A DNA stretch of 64,000 bases from Lunularia cruciata (lineage: Eukaryota > Streptophyta > Marchantiopsida > Lunulariales > Lunulariaceae): NCBI GenBank assembly GCA_948567375.1, contig OX419759.1, forward strand, positions 8,090,744-8,154,743, in the 5' to 3' direction. The notes beneath the pieces are model-generated. The model ran no database searches. It saw only the letters and a list, made by a program, of their open reading frames with translations, and had not been told where the DNA came from. Numbering within the stretch: position 1 is the first letter of the stretch; every line of letters begins with the position of its first letter. This document shows positions 46,151 to 58,213 of this stretch, piece after piece. The position numbers were made by a program, and so were the translations under genes.

Positions 46151-46878
46151 GACGCGAGAGATCGTGAGAAAAGAAAAAGAAAGGAAGAAATCCCATGCCA
46201 GGTTGGGGAGCGTTAGGCCCGGGACGAATATTACCCTGGGCAATTCGAATATTAGTGAGTCACGCTGGGACAAGCTGAAAGGGAGAGGGCGAATACAATC
46301 ACAGTTTAAAATTCTCGAGTTTTCAATTGTCCATAGTTCTGCTACTCTCCAGTACACAGTTTGATTTTAGTTTAGAAATTATTGAGTCTTGAACTGTCCA
46401 TAGTTCTACTACTCTGAAATACACATTACACTGCATATGCTCCCTTTGCATGCTTGTTTCTTGACTTCCAGGCTATGGTGAGGGGGTACGAGAGCCTACA
46501 AGGTTCCCTGACTTTCCAAAGGCTACCTGTAGCGCGACTGACATTTTAGGGTCTGGGGCCGATCGCGTTCGAGTACCGGCTGTTATTTTTCCATGCTGTT
46601 CTCGTACCACAATGTTCTTACCATAGTTCTTGTTCAAAGAGAGTTCTTGTACCAGGGAGTTCTTATATGGCTATTTCATGTACCTGACATGGCTTGCTGG
46701 ATGGGGACTCTCCATTGGTAGCAGATAGGTTCTCTTCACATTTGTTCTTCACTTTTATACCATCATTTTTGTTTTTATGTATTTTTTCTTAGGTGTGTTC
46801 TTCTTTTGGTGTTGGTTTGTTGCTTTGAGCTCCACCTTATTATTTTTCTAGTTATATCTTGGGTAGTAGTTATTTGAG

Positions 46879-47448
46879 GTGGAGGATAATCCAACAGATT
46901 CTTTCACTATACCTCCACTTTGTTCTTTTGCAGGGGTAGCTAGAGGGACTACCACGAGTGGGACTCTTCATCAAGCCCCCCATACCCCTTATGTGCATCC
47001 AATGGAAAGATCTAGATGCAGCATATTCCAGCCCTCTCCTCTAAGTGCTCAAGTTCCCCTTGATGAAGCCATCCTTACACCTTTACCACATCCTTTGCAT
47101 TTCCATGATGTGCAATCTACTTTAATTGCTTCTCCCATGTTGGAACCGCCACCCTCTATCTCCTTGGGGCCTCCCAAACCATCCACAACCTCTCCTCCTC
47201 ACTCCCCAGATCTACCTCCCCCTCCCAAACCCTATTGCACCCCCTTACATCCGCCTCACCATCATCCTATGCAGTCTTGTCTTGATTGCACATGGGTGGG
47301 AGTTGGTTTGGCACAACATCGAGGACGAGCTAGATGCTTACGAATGAAAGTAAATGCCACTTCCTTACCTATCCCTCTGGACGCTCTTATACTCCAACCC
47401 TCTCACTACAAGCTCCACCAGACTCTTACTCTTAACTCCACTATTTAG
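46879..47448 (+). pseudogene. Proline-rich N-terminal region of LINE copy 3 (likely)
   Basis: A 189-codon open frame with no in-frame ATG at its first position (it opens at GTG; an internal Met precedes ERSRCS). The first 130 residues are rich in Pro, Ser and Leu (many PPP/HPP runs). Near the end it has CLDCTWVGVGLAQHRGRARC, spaced like a degenerate C2H2 finger with the last His replaced. Its place upstream of the reverse transcriptase remnant suggests it is the start of the same element. Homology to copy 1 is not evident here, so this is inference. Confidence 0.4.
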
Positions 47449-48319
47449 ACCCCCTATAGGCCCTCCTACCAGGCTTACCCCCTCCTTGTACATACACTAG
47501 GACCCTTATGGCCATCCGTTTAGTGGGATCCAAGCTTTCCATAAGTTTTCCGTTTGCCATCTTGCTAGATGATCTTGAGAGAGATGTCTCTACTTGGACC
47601 CTATTAGCTCACTTCTCCTTGTGGATTTTGCTTCTTCTTGCTCATGGAGGTGCATGTGCATATCGGGAGACCACTTCTTAGATTCATCAGTTTTTGTGTA
47701 GAGATTGGGTTGCTTTATAGGAGTGTACAATCCGAGTATAGGTGGCAGCTAGACGGATCACAAAGTCCTCCTTGGATCATGCTCCACCTCTGGAGCATTA
47801 TCTATTATGTTATTCCTTGATGTTAGGAAAAGAAGGGAAGTATTGACAAGCCATCCATGCACTATCACCCTCTAGACCAAAACCCTTTTCTATCAATACT
47901 CTATCAACATTACATGATCTACATCCATTGGCCACATATGACCTTCCATCTTTTGTCCATGACTCCTACCTAGATGAGGAGCTATAGTTGATGGAGTTCA
48001 TCTTTGCCCTTGCTTTACTCCACTCTCCATGTTTCTCGGCAGGTGGTCCCTCCGGACTAGTTTTTGAGCATTTATGAGATTGTCTTTCCTCATATGTACC
48101 TGACTTAGGCTTCTCCCTTGTCTTTGCTTTCTACCAGCATCTTGCCTTGGGTTTGGTGCCCATGGCTCCCTGGTTGTTTGGTGCATCTTGTCTCCTTGCT
48201 CTATCAAAGGAGACTTTGGGGGTTTGCCTCATAGTCATCAAAGATGTTTTCTTGCTTTTAGCATCACACACCATTTGTCTTTAGCTTTGTCAATCCTTTT
48301 CATCTTTATTGTCTTCTCA

Positions 48320-50100
48320 TCAATATGCAATTGCCACACCAGGGGGTTGTAAAATGGTTATTGTGGGCATTAGAGCCTCCTTGGACCTCTACCCAGATTG
48401 GATAGTAGTCCAAGTGGATTTCTCAAATGCCTTCAATACCATTTCTTGTCCAACTTAGTTTAGAGCTCTTTGTATGGCAAGGGATCAGATTCTCTTTTTG
48501 ATTCCTTTTGTATGTACTTTCTATGGCATTGAGACACCATTGCTACATAGCCACCGTACTACCGTATGAGAGTTCACTCTGTTAACATCTTGAGTGACAG
48601 GGCGGAGTGTACATGACAGGGAGATCCTTTAGGAGGACCCTTATTTGCTATTGCACACTACACAACTTTGTGTGAGGTTGCAATATCCTTTCCCACATGT
48701 CTATTTCCATCATTCTTGGATGATACACACATCTTGGGCCCCTTGGAGAATGTAGTCAGTGCAGTGCAAGTTTTCACACTTACTCTTTAGACCTTGGATT
48801 TATGAGTTAATACTTGTAAATTTAAGGCCTGAAGCTTACATACAATCATTACTCCCTCAGACTTCCCATCAAGATTCTAGTTCCCAACAGGAGGATTGAG
48901 AATATTGGACTCACTTCTAGGAGATGAAGAATTTTGTAGCTCTTATATCTTAGATTCTTTGAGCCATTGCTCATGCTCACCTACTTCCCATGTTGGGGAA
49001 TGCTAAGGTGACATACTCTTTCCTAAGATGTTATGTCATGAGAGCATCTTATTTGGCACTCACATATCATCCCACTATGGCCCTCCTACCATATCTACAG
49101 GCCTTTGATAGTCACATGTGCCATAATAACTTCTCCACACTCTTAGGGCCTTGTATGCTCCCACAATTATCTGATGACTGGCGGCGTTTGTAGATTGCTC
49201 TTCCCATAGCTATGAGTGGATGTGGTATCACATCATAGGAGGCTATTGCACGAGCAACGTACATAACAGGATGGGCCCTAGGGGCTCCCCTATTAGCAGA
49301 CAAATTTTTAGTGCCACCCATCATGATAGTTGACTCTAGCCCCTAGCTTTCCAGACATCTCTTTGACTGGCTCAGGATTTATTGCCCGGACCGGGATGTA
49401 CATCACTTCCTCCCTTGGCAGACTTTGTTTCCCTAGACTCTAGGAAGTTTCAAGTGGAACCCAGTGAGTTTATGCACACTCACACCCTTTCTAGCATCCT
49501 CACTTATGCACCATTACCAAATATAGCTAGGATCCTCTCTTGTGGCGTGGCAGGAAGGGTGTAGGAGCTTGGCTTCACGCTTCCCCTTTGATTGAAGAAT
49601 TTTGGTTCAAGTTGGAGGAGTCCACCACTGCCCTTTGAATTCAGCTAGGTTTACCACATCCAACACTCTTGGCCATATCGGACCCATGCCCGTATCTATC
49701 TATATTTGATGTGGATGACATCCACATCCTACTATGGGCCATCGAAGGAGAGCCTACCAGAGTCCATGATGCCATTAGAGATACAATATAGATAGTACTC
49801 TGTACTCACTCACAGGTTTAGATTGAGCAATGGATGGTCCTACCAAGCACATCTCACCAGAGGGTGCAAACAAATATTGTCACTTTAGGAATGGCAGATA
49901 TACATTATATGATGTGATTGTTGTGAACCCACTCAGCCCAATGTCCTTGGTACGGGCTAGAATCCAAGCAAGAGCTACAACAATCATTGCCACTAGAGCG
50001 AAGGAGTACCACTGTGCCCCATGGCTTGCATCTGACATTTTCATCTCCCTAGCAGGGGAGATTTTTGGCCACCTTCATCATCAGTTTGATGACCTCATTT
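48320..50100 (+). pseudogene. LINE copy 3 reverse transcriptase and nuclease remnants
   Basis: Broken frames read the motif A block (VVQVDFSNAFNTIS), the R-Q-G-D-P-L-G-G-P-L-F block (about 48.61-48.65 kb, slightly altered), F-L-D-D-T-H-I-L-G (about 48.71-48.74 kb) and, after several hundred degenerate bases, HDAIRDTI and YTLYDVIVVNPLS (49.77-49.95 kb), the counterpart of HDAIRDIV and IIADVVVTDPM in copy 1. The catalytic DD and the nuclease Asp are still readable. The divergence from copy 1 is much larger than between copies 1 and 2, so this is a separate lineage. Confidence 0.75.
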
Positions 50101-50404
50101 GAGAGGCAGCACATGGCTCATTATAGAGGAGAGGCACTTTGGCTTTCTTGCCCGCCATGCTTACCTCTTATTTTCAGCAGAGGGTCTCCATCACTCTACA
50201 AAGATCACAAGCTCTAAGTCTTCATCAACAAATATCAATAGTGTGTGCTCCTCTTCAATCTATGACCCTCAGCTCCCAATTAGTTGCTAGACATCCCCTT
50301 GGAGGATCTCAATCACACAATCCAATTATATGTTTCTACTTTGCTCATCTTGCACCTTATTACCATTTCTGAGGGTGGTCACTATCCTTAGTGCTTAGTT
50401 CTTT

Positions 50405-50465
50405 ATGACTTATTAGCATTTCGGAGTTATTAGCATTTCGGAGTTATTAGCATTTCGGAGGGTGG
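50405..50465. repeat. Short tandem repeat at the LINE 3 end (about 18 bp, three units)
   Basis: TTAGCATTTCGGAGTTA-type units occur three times in a row, and the flanking GGAGGGTGGT...TTAGTTCTTTATGA also occurs on both sides. Such terminal short repeats are common at the 3' ends of LINEs without poly(A). Confidence 0.8.
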
Positions 50466-50589
50466 TTTCTATTCTTACTGTTTAGTTCTTTATGAATATG
50501 TGCCCCCTTTCGAACAGTATTAGGCTCATCTTTTCTATGGGCGCTTGCATTGCATGTATTCTTTTCCTTCGTGGTATTTTTTTTGCCTG

Positions 50590-51410
50590 TTAGGCCATAT
50601 TCATTCCGCAGTTCGTATAGTGATCTACCCAACATGTAGCGCTGTTCGTCCTCGTCCATCTTGGAGTTCGAACAAGAATATCAACAACTCTCGTCCATCA
50701 TCTTCCTTCAAAATCTCGGTCACAATATCCTGACGGCACCGGGACAGGTATTGACTGTCAGCGTCCAGTCTAGGCTTCGGCTCTGCCACTACTTTGCACA
50801 AGGCGAGAAATAAATACTCGTCCATCGGTCAGAAGTTGAACTCGCACTGTTGTTCATAGTGCTGAACAACACGAACTCTCCCATCTCCAATTTATTCTAG
50901 CACTTCCTTTGTCACTTTTCGAATTGTTTCCAATTTGTCTTCGTCGATCGCTGAGGGAACTGGACGTCCTGAACCTAGCTCAATTCCATAGGGATTAGAT
51001 CTGCATTTCACCAAAAGAGCTTCAGCAAGGAGCCAAGTGACGTCCCGATCTCCATTAAGTAGGGCTCTTGCAATTGTATCCAGTTTACAGTTTCCCTCAA
51101 CTGCCAGAATCATTTCTCCTAAACTCTTATAAGTATCAAGCGTTGTTGGATTCATATTGCTACGGTCTCTGCTCATGTTGACATAGTCATCGTTCGATTA
51201 TCCTCCTCACTAGTTGACTGCAGCCTTGTTTGACAGCTACATGCATTGCATTGGATCCTTTCCAACCAGATTCCATTTCTCAGCTTCAGATTCATCTGGC
51301 CACATAAATAAGAACTCCCTACTCTCATCCTTCTCCAGAAAGATGGTTGATTGTGACGCAATTACCCTTGTGTATAGAGGCGAACCAGTCTAGTTTTGAC
51401 ATATTTCCCC
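50590..51410 (-). pseudogene. Second ankyrin gene, N-terminal portion, broken
   Basis: Minus-strand frames read MNLKLRNG- and W-L-E-R-I-type text (51.36-51.17 kb), then NMNPTTLDTYKSLGEMILAV through LETIRKVTKEVLE (51,176-50,892) and MDEYLFLALCKVV through GRGRTALHVG (50,825-50,625). They match 23.3-24.07 kb of the first gene. At the point where the first gene is frameshifted this copy is in frame, but it has its own shifts near 51.17 and 50.85 kb and is cut at about 50.59 kb by the LINE 3 insertion. Confidence 0.75.
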
Positions 51411-52220
51411 TTCAGACGTGGACCTCTGCGACACAAGACCTTAGAGATTAGCTCTAATAAAAATCGATTCGGAACTGACGTTCATTTCAGCTCCGATATT
51501 TAGAACATATCCTAAAATGAATTTGAAAGCCAAAGTGAGTGCTGCAGAGACAGAGCAGATCCCGTTATTTCCACTGTGGACCTATTCCATGCCTTTCCTC
51601 ATCACAAGTACTGAGCTGCTCCTGATAAAGATATCGAACTTTCATAAAATCTTTTGTGATCTTCTGTCCTGTGCTCCAAGTTCTAGTGCGCGAGTAACCT
51701 CTACCTCTGGATTAAAGAATACAGCTAATAGTTTGTAAACCATACGAATCCAAGAGCATGTCACAAACACATAGGTTAGAGCAAGCTTTGCTCTATCACA
51801 CTCGAAGAACGCTAAGCGGCATGGACACGGACAGAGTCGGCAGAACATGCTTGCAAGTTTCATCTAGAAAAAGAGAACTTGGAGATAAGACAAGTTCAAC
51901 TTGCAGAGGCATCAGATAGAAGAATCCAGTTCCGTGACCGAGTAGGTGAAATTGATGAATGAAGAAAAGTGAAGTTTAATCAAAATCGAAATCAAAATCG
52001 ATGCGTTAAGTAGAAATCAGCTGCTCACACAGCACGCAATTTCAAAGAATTGTTCATATGCAATAAATTTGACAAGCCTGTAACGACCGTGCATAGCGCT
52101 AGCGCTCACCTCAAAAGAGCAACAATCGTGTGACTACTGAGAGGAAACTATGTCAAAAAACGGACAACGCAGCAGCACGCACGCCTCTGAGACAAGATGT
52201 GTAGACCCCTGTCTTTCATC
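51411..52220 (-). promoter_or_regulatory. 5' flank of the second ankyrin gene
   Basis: This closely matches 24.06-24.84 kb upstream of the first ankyrin gene, including GTGCATAGCGCTAGCGCTCA. It shows that the duplicated unit extended at least 760 bp upstream of the start codon. Confidence 0.55.
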
Positions 52221-52725
52221 TCCATGTCCAGGACGGTTCCGCTCGAATACTGAAGGACGGAGCGGAATCAAGCTCATTTACCGCTGCACCTTAAACATCT
52301 GAACGAGAGAATCACGAGTTCCCTGTAAGTGCTTCAGTGATTCCGGAATCGCACAGGTAGTTTGAAAAATGCATTTAATGTACCGACTCAGGCAGAATGG
52401 CGAAGCTCGACGCCGGGCTGGGTCTATTCCACAGGATAGGAGGAACGAGTAAGTCAAAGTAACACAATCCACCTTGATAAGGTTCTTCACGCCATCTACA
52501 TCAATCAACTTATTAAATATAATGTAGATGACATAGTTAAGTTGAACAAATGAAACCCCCCCTCTGGTCTATACAGGAGTGCGTTCTATCAATTGAACTC
52601 CTACGCGGGGATTTGGAAATAAATCATGATTGTACCCCGTCTGTCGCTAACTTATTTTGGATAAAACAGAAGATTCTCTAGGGATAATAGTTTTACTATT
52701 CATTGTGATCGGAGTTGATCTTATT
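52221..52725. other. No gene recognised
   Basis: Intergenic sequence. A tRNA-like D-arm near 52.57-52.61 kb was considered and rejected. Confidence 0.45.
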
Positions 52726-53015
52726 CCTACTGTTTGCCACCGTGCGATTAAAAGTATTCTTGTAATCAAACCTCGTGATTCTTCATCTCGCTGGTACGCT
52801 TGAAGACCACACTGCGCAGTGTCTAAAGAATCTCCAGTTCATTATGACCGGAATTTAAGGGTTTTATGCCTACTGCATACTGTTTGCCACCGTACGGTTA
52901 AAAGTATTCATGTGATCAAACCTCGTAATTCTTCATCTCGCTGGTACGCTTGAAGAACACAACGCGTAGTGCCTAAATATCTCCGGTTGATTATGAACGG
53001 AATTTAAAGTTCTTA
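52726..53015. repeat. Tandem duplication of about 150 bp
   Basis: Unit 1 is about 52,726-52,860 and unit 2 about 52,880-53,015. Both contain TACTGTTTGCCACCGT, AAAAGTATTC, TCTTCATCTCGCTGGTACGC and TTATGA(A/C)CGGAATTTAA. Confidence 0.9.
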
Positions 53016-53149
53016 AGGTTCTCGCTTGAACGCGTGTTTCATCGAGTATACCTCTAGTTCCACCGCTAGTGATTTTGTACAACTCAGAGTGAACAAGGAA
53101 AAAAGTTAGTACAAAAGCTTCGCATATCCCCTCATGATCGATATCCAGA

Positions 53150-53250
53150 TTCTCTATGGGGCTTAGCCGCATTTTACCTTTTTCATCTCTCCCTTGTACG
53201 GCTTGATGGGGTCTTCCCATCCTTCATTTTTTCTACGCGGTCGTCCTTCT
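53150..53250 (+). repeat. LINE tail module
   Basis: The copy closest to that of LINE copy 1: ATGGGGCTTAGCCGCATTTT, CTTGTACGGCTTGATGGGGT, CTTCCCATCCTTC, CTACGCGGTCG. No LINE coding sequence lies upstream, so it is either a very short 5'-truncated LINE or a SINE-like element. Confidence 0.85.
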
Positions 53251-53639
53251 TTGATTGTCTATTCCTTATGAACAGAACCAGATAAAGGCGATCTACATTA
53301 ACATGTGAGATCCTCTAGATAAAGAAGTGAGATGCAGATAGGACAAGTATTAAGCTTCTTCTCAAAGGAACTGCTTGATAGAGCTGATTTCGTAGTTCCA
53401 AATGTGATGGTTGGCCGATATCTCGAGGGCCGGAATATTTCATGAGTATTTCTGAAATAGGCTCCAACTCCATTCGATCAATGATTTGACGGAGAACTCT
53501 GATAGTCCTCTCGGGAATTCGATGAGGATGAGCTTGATAACTTGATCGGCACCAAAACGGGCCTTTTGAACAATATAAATTTGGAATAAGAAGCCCGCAA
53601 GTTTGCAGGTGTGTTCCTGAAATCCAGATCAGCTAGAGT

Positions 53640-53930
53640 GCGTGGAAAACTGTGCCGATGCTGTTTCGATCATGGGCTGGTAGCTCTGCTCTGTCAAAAC
53701 AATTGACTGTAAAGTACTCATCGAGTGCAGAGCCCATTCAAACGATGAAATTTTTGCCTGCAAAACAATAAAATATAATAGAATTCTCGTTTGGTTGTGT
53801 TGTTGTTGTAATACATCTTGCGGGCAAGCAGATGCTTCTGTACTGGATAAGACGTCTGAGATTATCCCAACCGGGATTACGAGGGTAGTAAACTTGGCGA
53901 GATACAATCACTTTAAACAATGTCATGCTG
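53640..53930 (-). CDS. Possible exon(s) of an unidentified gene
   Basis: A minus-strand stretch after a pyrimidine-rich tract and GCAG (about 53,758) stays open to 53,629, with protein-like text (FEWALHSMSTLQSIVLT, ending FSTHSS and stop). Just upstream another frame reads VYYPRNPGWDNLRRLIQYRS before a possible donor. No family is recognised. It lies 500 bp downstream of the LSG1-type gene on the same strand and could also be 3'-flank noise. Confidence 0.2.
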
Positions 53931-54443
53931 GTGGACTAAAGTTGAAAGGGTGTGATAGTGATGGGGCAGTCAGGCCTGAAAGTCAGTGTCAAGTTTTCGT
54001 GAATCATTCTCTGGTATGGGAATCAATATCAGTTTACCAGCACCGGAAGCTAAAACAGAGAGTAACCTTAGGAATATCTGGCGGAAGGGAGTTGGTCAGC
54101 AATCACATACAAAGAGTTCTACTAAGCAGAAAGCTAAGGTCTCCGGACTAACATGAACCCTACCAAATGGAACCCTACTCTTGAATTCGAACGCAACGAC
54201 TACTCGCGCTGAATCTTCGACTTTGATAGTACATGACATTGACTACAATGCCAAAGTACATATTATATACAGTTTCTCCCACGTCTAGCCTCTCTGTATC
54301 TAAATTGCCTAATTTCGTAAACAAAACATTCAATACTTCCGTACGAACCGCGGTCAAGGAATTTCTCTGCCTACAATGTTGAGAAATAATTTCGATCTTC
54401 AAATCTTCACATGTATATATTCAAGCAGTGTAAAACATGGATT

Positions 54444-57400
54444 CTACTTCCTTCTAACTTCGACTTTCTCCTGATTGACACCAACCCGCCAGGTACGATC
54501 TTTCTTCCTTGCGGCCTTTTTGTGCATCTTGTGTGGGGCTTTCTCAGCTTTCTCCTTGCGAGTCGTCTTTTTTAGATCACTACCCACACTAGTATCTAGA
54601 TCCTCGAATACCCTGTCTAAATTAGCTCCTGACGAATCGACTATACCTAAAAGCTGTGCTTCCCGTTCAACTGGCTCAGAAGCTTCAGAAGACGATGCAA
54701 CCCGTTCATTTGACTCTTCTTTTCCTTCCAAGGAAAGTCCCGCCAATGCGCCTCCTTCGTCTTCGTCATCTTCATAATATTCTGAACCTCCATCTGATTC
54801 TTCCTCAACTTCTGCTTGAGATGCCTCTTTCTTCGCAGGCTTGGCCGCAGAGCTGCCACTGGAACTAGCCTCCTCACCGGGAGGAACAAAACAATACGGG
54901 ATTTTCCCGGTTAAGTAATCCTTGAGTATCGTACGAGCTGCGCGAGTCTCATCAGGGAGACCGCTGTTAGCAAACTGCCCTCGCGAAACGGCATATACAA
55001 AAAGCAACTCCGCAGCAGTCGGGGGTCGGTTTTGGTCTTCATATAACTTAGGCTGAGGTAGTTGAATACCATATATTTTCTCTAAGACTGACTTGGGTAC
55101 AACATTCGCCACAACTTGGACGGGGCCCCTATGATCAGTCATCTTGTCAATCGGCAGAACGCCGCAAGCAACCATCTCAGACTTTGACGATGTGAAAGAA
55201 GGAAATACCAGACCTGGACAATCACACAGCATGAGCTTCTCGCTGATTATGAGTGTTTGAAAATGCTTGGTCTTTCCAGGTGTAGAGGTTACTCCAGTCT
55301 TCTTTTCCCCGACCAAAGCATTGATGGTGGAACTCTTTCCCACATTGGGATATCCAACAAATCCTACCACAACCCGTCCTAACTGTCCAGATCTAGCACT
55401 GCCGTGAACCGGTTTCTTTCCTTCCTCACTCCCCACAGATGACCTCTCCTCGGAGGACTCGGCCTTCACATGACTAGATAAAGCGGCCCTGGAGTCCTCT
55501 CTCCTCAGCTCTGCTATCGTCTCGGCCTCTTTCTGCAGTCGTTCTAGAAGCTCGTCTCTCCCAAACACATGAGTGTCTTCATCATCTTCCACCATTTCAT
55601 CCTTACTGAAGCTATCGACCTCCGAGGGCACAGTTTCAGCCTTGGCCTTAAGTTCAGCTGCTTTGGCAGACCAGAATAGAAATGGAATACCTTCTGCCTT
55701 TAAATATTTTGCCCACTGTCGCCTACACATAGATATCAACATGATCGGCTTCTTGTTTAATATGCACTAACGGGCACTCATCTTTAAGCGCGTTGAAATC
55801 GCAAAAGTAGAACAGAGAAAATGAGACGATCTCCCATGTTAAAATACCAACCTTGAGGACGCTGTTAACAAATCTGCCTTGTTGAGAAGCAGCATAACCT
55901 TTTTGTTTGGGTCGATTTCGTGAGCATAGTTCTGCAAGCGTAATGCAAGTAGGGACAAAGTGCTTATAAACAAGAGTCGAGACTCACATTATACAAAAAT
56001 ATTCATATTGGTTAAGTAGGCCTTAAGAACAAGAAACGTGGGGAAATCTACATACCTCAAGATCTTCACAGCGATAGAAAAGAGGATTTCGTGCGTCCAC
56101 CACAACAATAACCAGGTCACTTCGTTCCAGTACTCTCCACAGTTGCCTCCAGATGTCGATATTCTTCTCGAATGGCGTGAGGATAAGTTTCTCGTTGTCT
56201 TCAAGCCTGTAGCACGACAAGACAGATTACCTTCCGGTGGACGTGGACGCAAAATGCCGTACCGATTACCAGACCAGACAGGTAGCCCTGGTCAGCTCAA
56301 AACAAACAGTAGCTAAGGCTTATGATCGAAGCTGAACAGAGCACTTCAGATGCATCCTACATCCTTAGGAGTTCTCTGCAGCACAATTGAAGGACAAGTA
56401 CCTGGCTAGTCCTCGACGCCATGTTAAAAATGCCTTTTGCTCACGAGCATCGAGCTCCTCAGCAGTCATTCCACTGTTCCAACTGGGCCTGCAGATGCAC
56501 AACAATTCATCTGTTGTCAAAAACTACTACCCTCAATCTCCACCGAAACGCATCTTTGACAGCCTATTTGTAAGGGTGGGCAGATGAAGTGAAAGGTTTA
56601 AAGCGAAGAAGAATTATACCTTCTAGGCACCGTCAGGTTGGCTCTGTACATTGCCTCCTCTGTTTCGCGCACCTCCCTTCGGCCTTCAAACGTTAGACTA
56701 CTTGTAGCTTCCTCTGCTTCCCTGTTGTCAAACCAGGAAGTAAAGATGAGCATACGAAGGTAGTTTGACAGCTGATAAGTGAGCCCATTCAATCGTATTT
56801 CGCCAGGGGTTCTTTACTCTCCAAGATCCAATATGAGGTTTTAGAGTAGATGTACTATATGTCACCTCTCAACCAGACAGGCACACATGCCGAAAACTGA
56901 GATCTTCCGGGAAGGGCTAATTGAGACTAGGATATGAACCCCCATAACCAGGAGATAGTATCTCCAACCAATTTGCAGCTGTTTTGTATGGAGCCCAGTC
57001 AAGGAGATTACTCCCTAGAAAAACAAGGAAAAACAGTATTGCTTTCCTTCTTAAGTCAACCAAAATTGGTCACTTGATATTCCATGAAAATTGAAATCCC
57101 AATTCATCAGCGAAAGCTGCAATGTTTCCAGAAATTGTTGAGAATTTGAACCCTAAATTTTCCAAGCAACAAACCTAACTAAATTTCAGGCGCAGCGGTA
57201 GCTCGAAATCACAATTTAACGCTTCAAGTGAACGAGCTGATACAGACAGCCATCGAGGACTCACGCAGTAATTAGCAGCTCAGGAAGGGGGTTATTAGCG
57301 GAAAAGATACGCCCGGCGAGCTCAGCCTGCTCCATGACCTCATCCAAGTCGCGAATCTCCATAACCGATTCCATAACAGTTTTTGTACCTTTCCCTTTGG

Positions 57401-57497
57401 CCTTCATCTCATCACTTTCAGTTTTCCTTTTACTCAAGAGCGCCAATCCTGGCCCATGTGGCGCCTTGGTCTTCTGCTTCCACCCGAAGGCAGGCAT
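54444..57497 (-). CDS. LSG1: LSG1-type large-subunit ribosome biogenesis GTPase
   Basis: Six exons with GT-AG junctions in continuous frame: 57,265-57,497; 56,620-56,721; 56,402-56,488; 56,056-56,206; 55,852-55,931; 54,444-55,722. They total 1,932 nt, or 643 aa plus stop; the ATG is at 57,495-57,497. Family function: a cytoplasmic GTPase that releases the export adaptor NMD3 from pre-60S subunits. The G motifs are circularly permuted as expected for the YlqF/YawG class: G4 NKAD (208-211), G5 SAK (236-238), G1 GYPNVGKS (341-348), G2 around TSTPGKTKH, G3 DCPG (385-388). The N-terminus has the characteristic NNPLPELL and the A-R-N-P-L-F-Y-R-C-E-D-L-E block. A long acidic insert lies between G5 and G1 and a Lys/Arg-rich tail ends the protein. 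Introns are 124-543 bp. All motifs are intact, so the gene is probably functional. It is divergent from the enoyl-CoA hydratase gene. Confidence 0.95.
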
Positions 57498-58213
57498 TTT
57501 GAAGAACTACTTGTTTATCTAAAGAGAAAACTTATAAGAGAACACACAAATTTGTCCCAGCAATTGAGCAAACCACAGGTTAACTCACGATCGAATTCCC
57601 CGTCGATACAAACTAACAACACTAATTAAACCCTGAACCCTAATCTCCAACCCGCTTGTAGCCGACTCCTTCCATTCTCCTCGCTCGCACCGTCCTCCCT
57701 GACACGGAAACCAATCCCAAAGGTTCCTGCACCAATTTGCAGGTTCAATTTCCAGTGTCCAATTTCTAGTCGATCAACCCTAAACTCCACGGCGCTTGTG
57801 GAGTAACTCCCCGGACTCCTTCAAAACGAAACGCGAAAGTACTAGAGGAAGAGCAAAGACCAGCAGCAGTTCCGTAGAACGCCGGGAAACGGCAGGAAGC
57901 AAGTACGCTGGAAGAATCGCGAGTGCTACAGTCGGGTCCACCGGGGACCGGTCCGCCACTGTTAGGGTGACTAGTTCCAGAAACCAGGTTAAAACCGGGG
58001 AAAAGTGCAGAAACCAGAAGGAGGACTATACTTACGGTAGTTTCGGTTATCTTGAACTAAGTCTCGGGAGTCCGAAAGAACACCAACCAGTTCTGTTCCC
58101 CCACGAAATGTCGCTGATAATCGGTTCTGAGACGGGAATGTAGACTCTACTTGTCGGTTCTTCCCCGTTTGACCCTGACGAAACGAAGTGGGAACTGGGC
58201 CTGTGGGTCTGGC

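Larger units (their letters stand above)
45860..50585 (+). mobile_element. Insertion that splits the second ankyrin gene; contains LINE copy 3
   Basis: The first ankyrin gene is continuous where this 4.7-kb segment interrupts the second. The left part (45.86-46.87 kb) is unassigned and contains a tandem duplication. The right part is a divergent member of the LINE family: a reverse transcriptase remnant from about 48.33 kb (ATPGGCKM, LDLYPDWIVVQVDFSNAFNT, DDTHILGP near 48.72 kb) and nuclease remnants to 50.1 kb. The 3' end lacks the tail module and instead carries short tandem repeats. Confidence 0.7.

Noticed and set aside
46500..46600. Possible SINE or tRNA-like B box (CGTTCGAGTACC) in the unassigned part of the 4.7-kb insertion
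   Set aside because: No A box at the proper distance and no repeat copy in the window; one weak box is not enough.
52560..52615. tRNA-like segment (minus strand GTTCAATTGATAGAAC forms a good D-arm)
   Set aside because: No matching anticodon stem, T-arm or acceptor stem could be built, so a tRNA gene is not supported. A decayed organellar tRNA scrap remains possible.
54475..54868. Plus-strand open frames in the last LSG1 exon
   Set aside because: They are antisense shadows of the acidic, low-complexity C-terminal region.
57796..58143. 115-codon plus-strand open frame in the divergent promoter
   Set aside because: It opens at TTG rather than ATG, has Ser/Arg/Thr-rich text without motifs, and overlaps the 5' leaders of two real genes.
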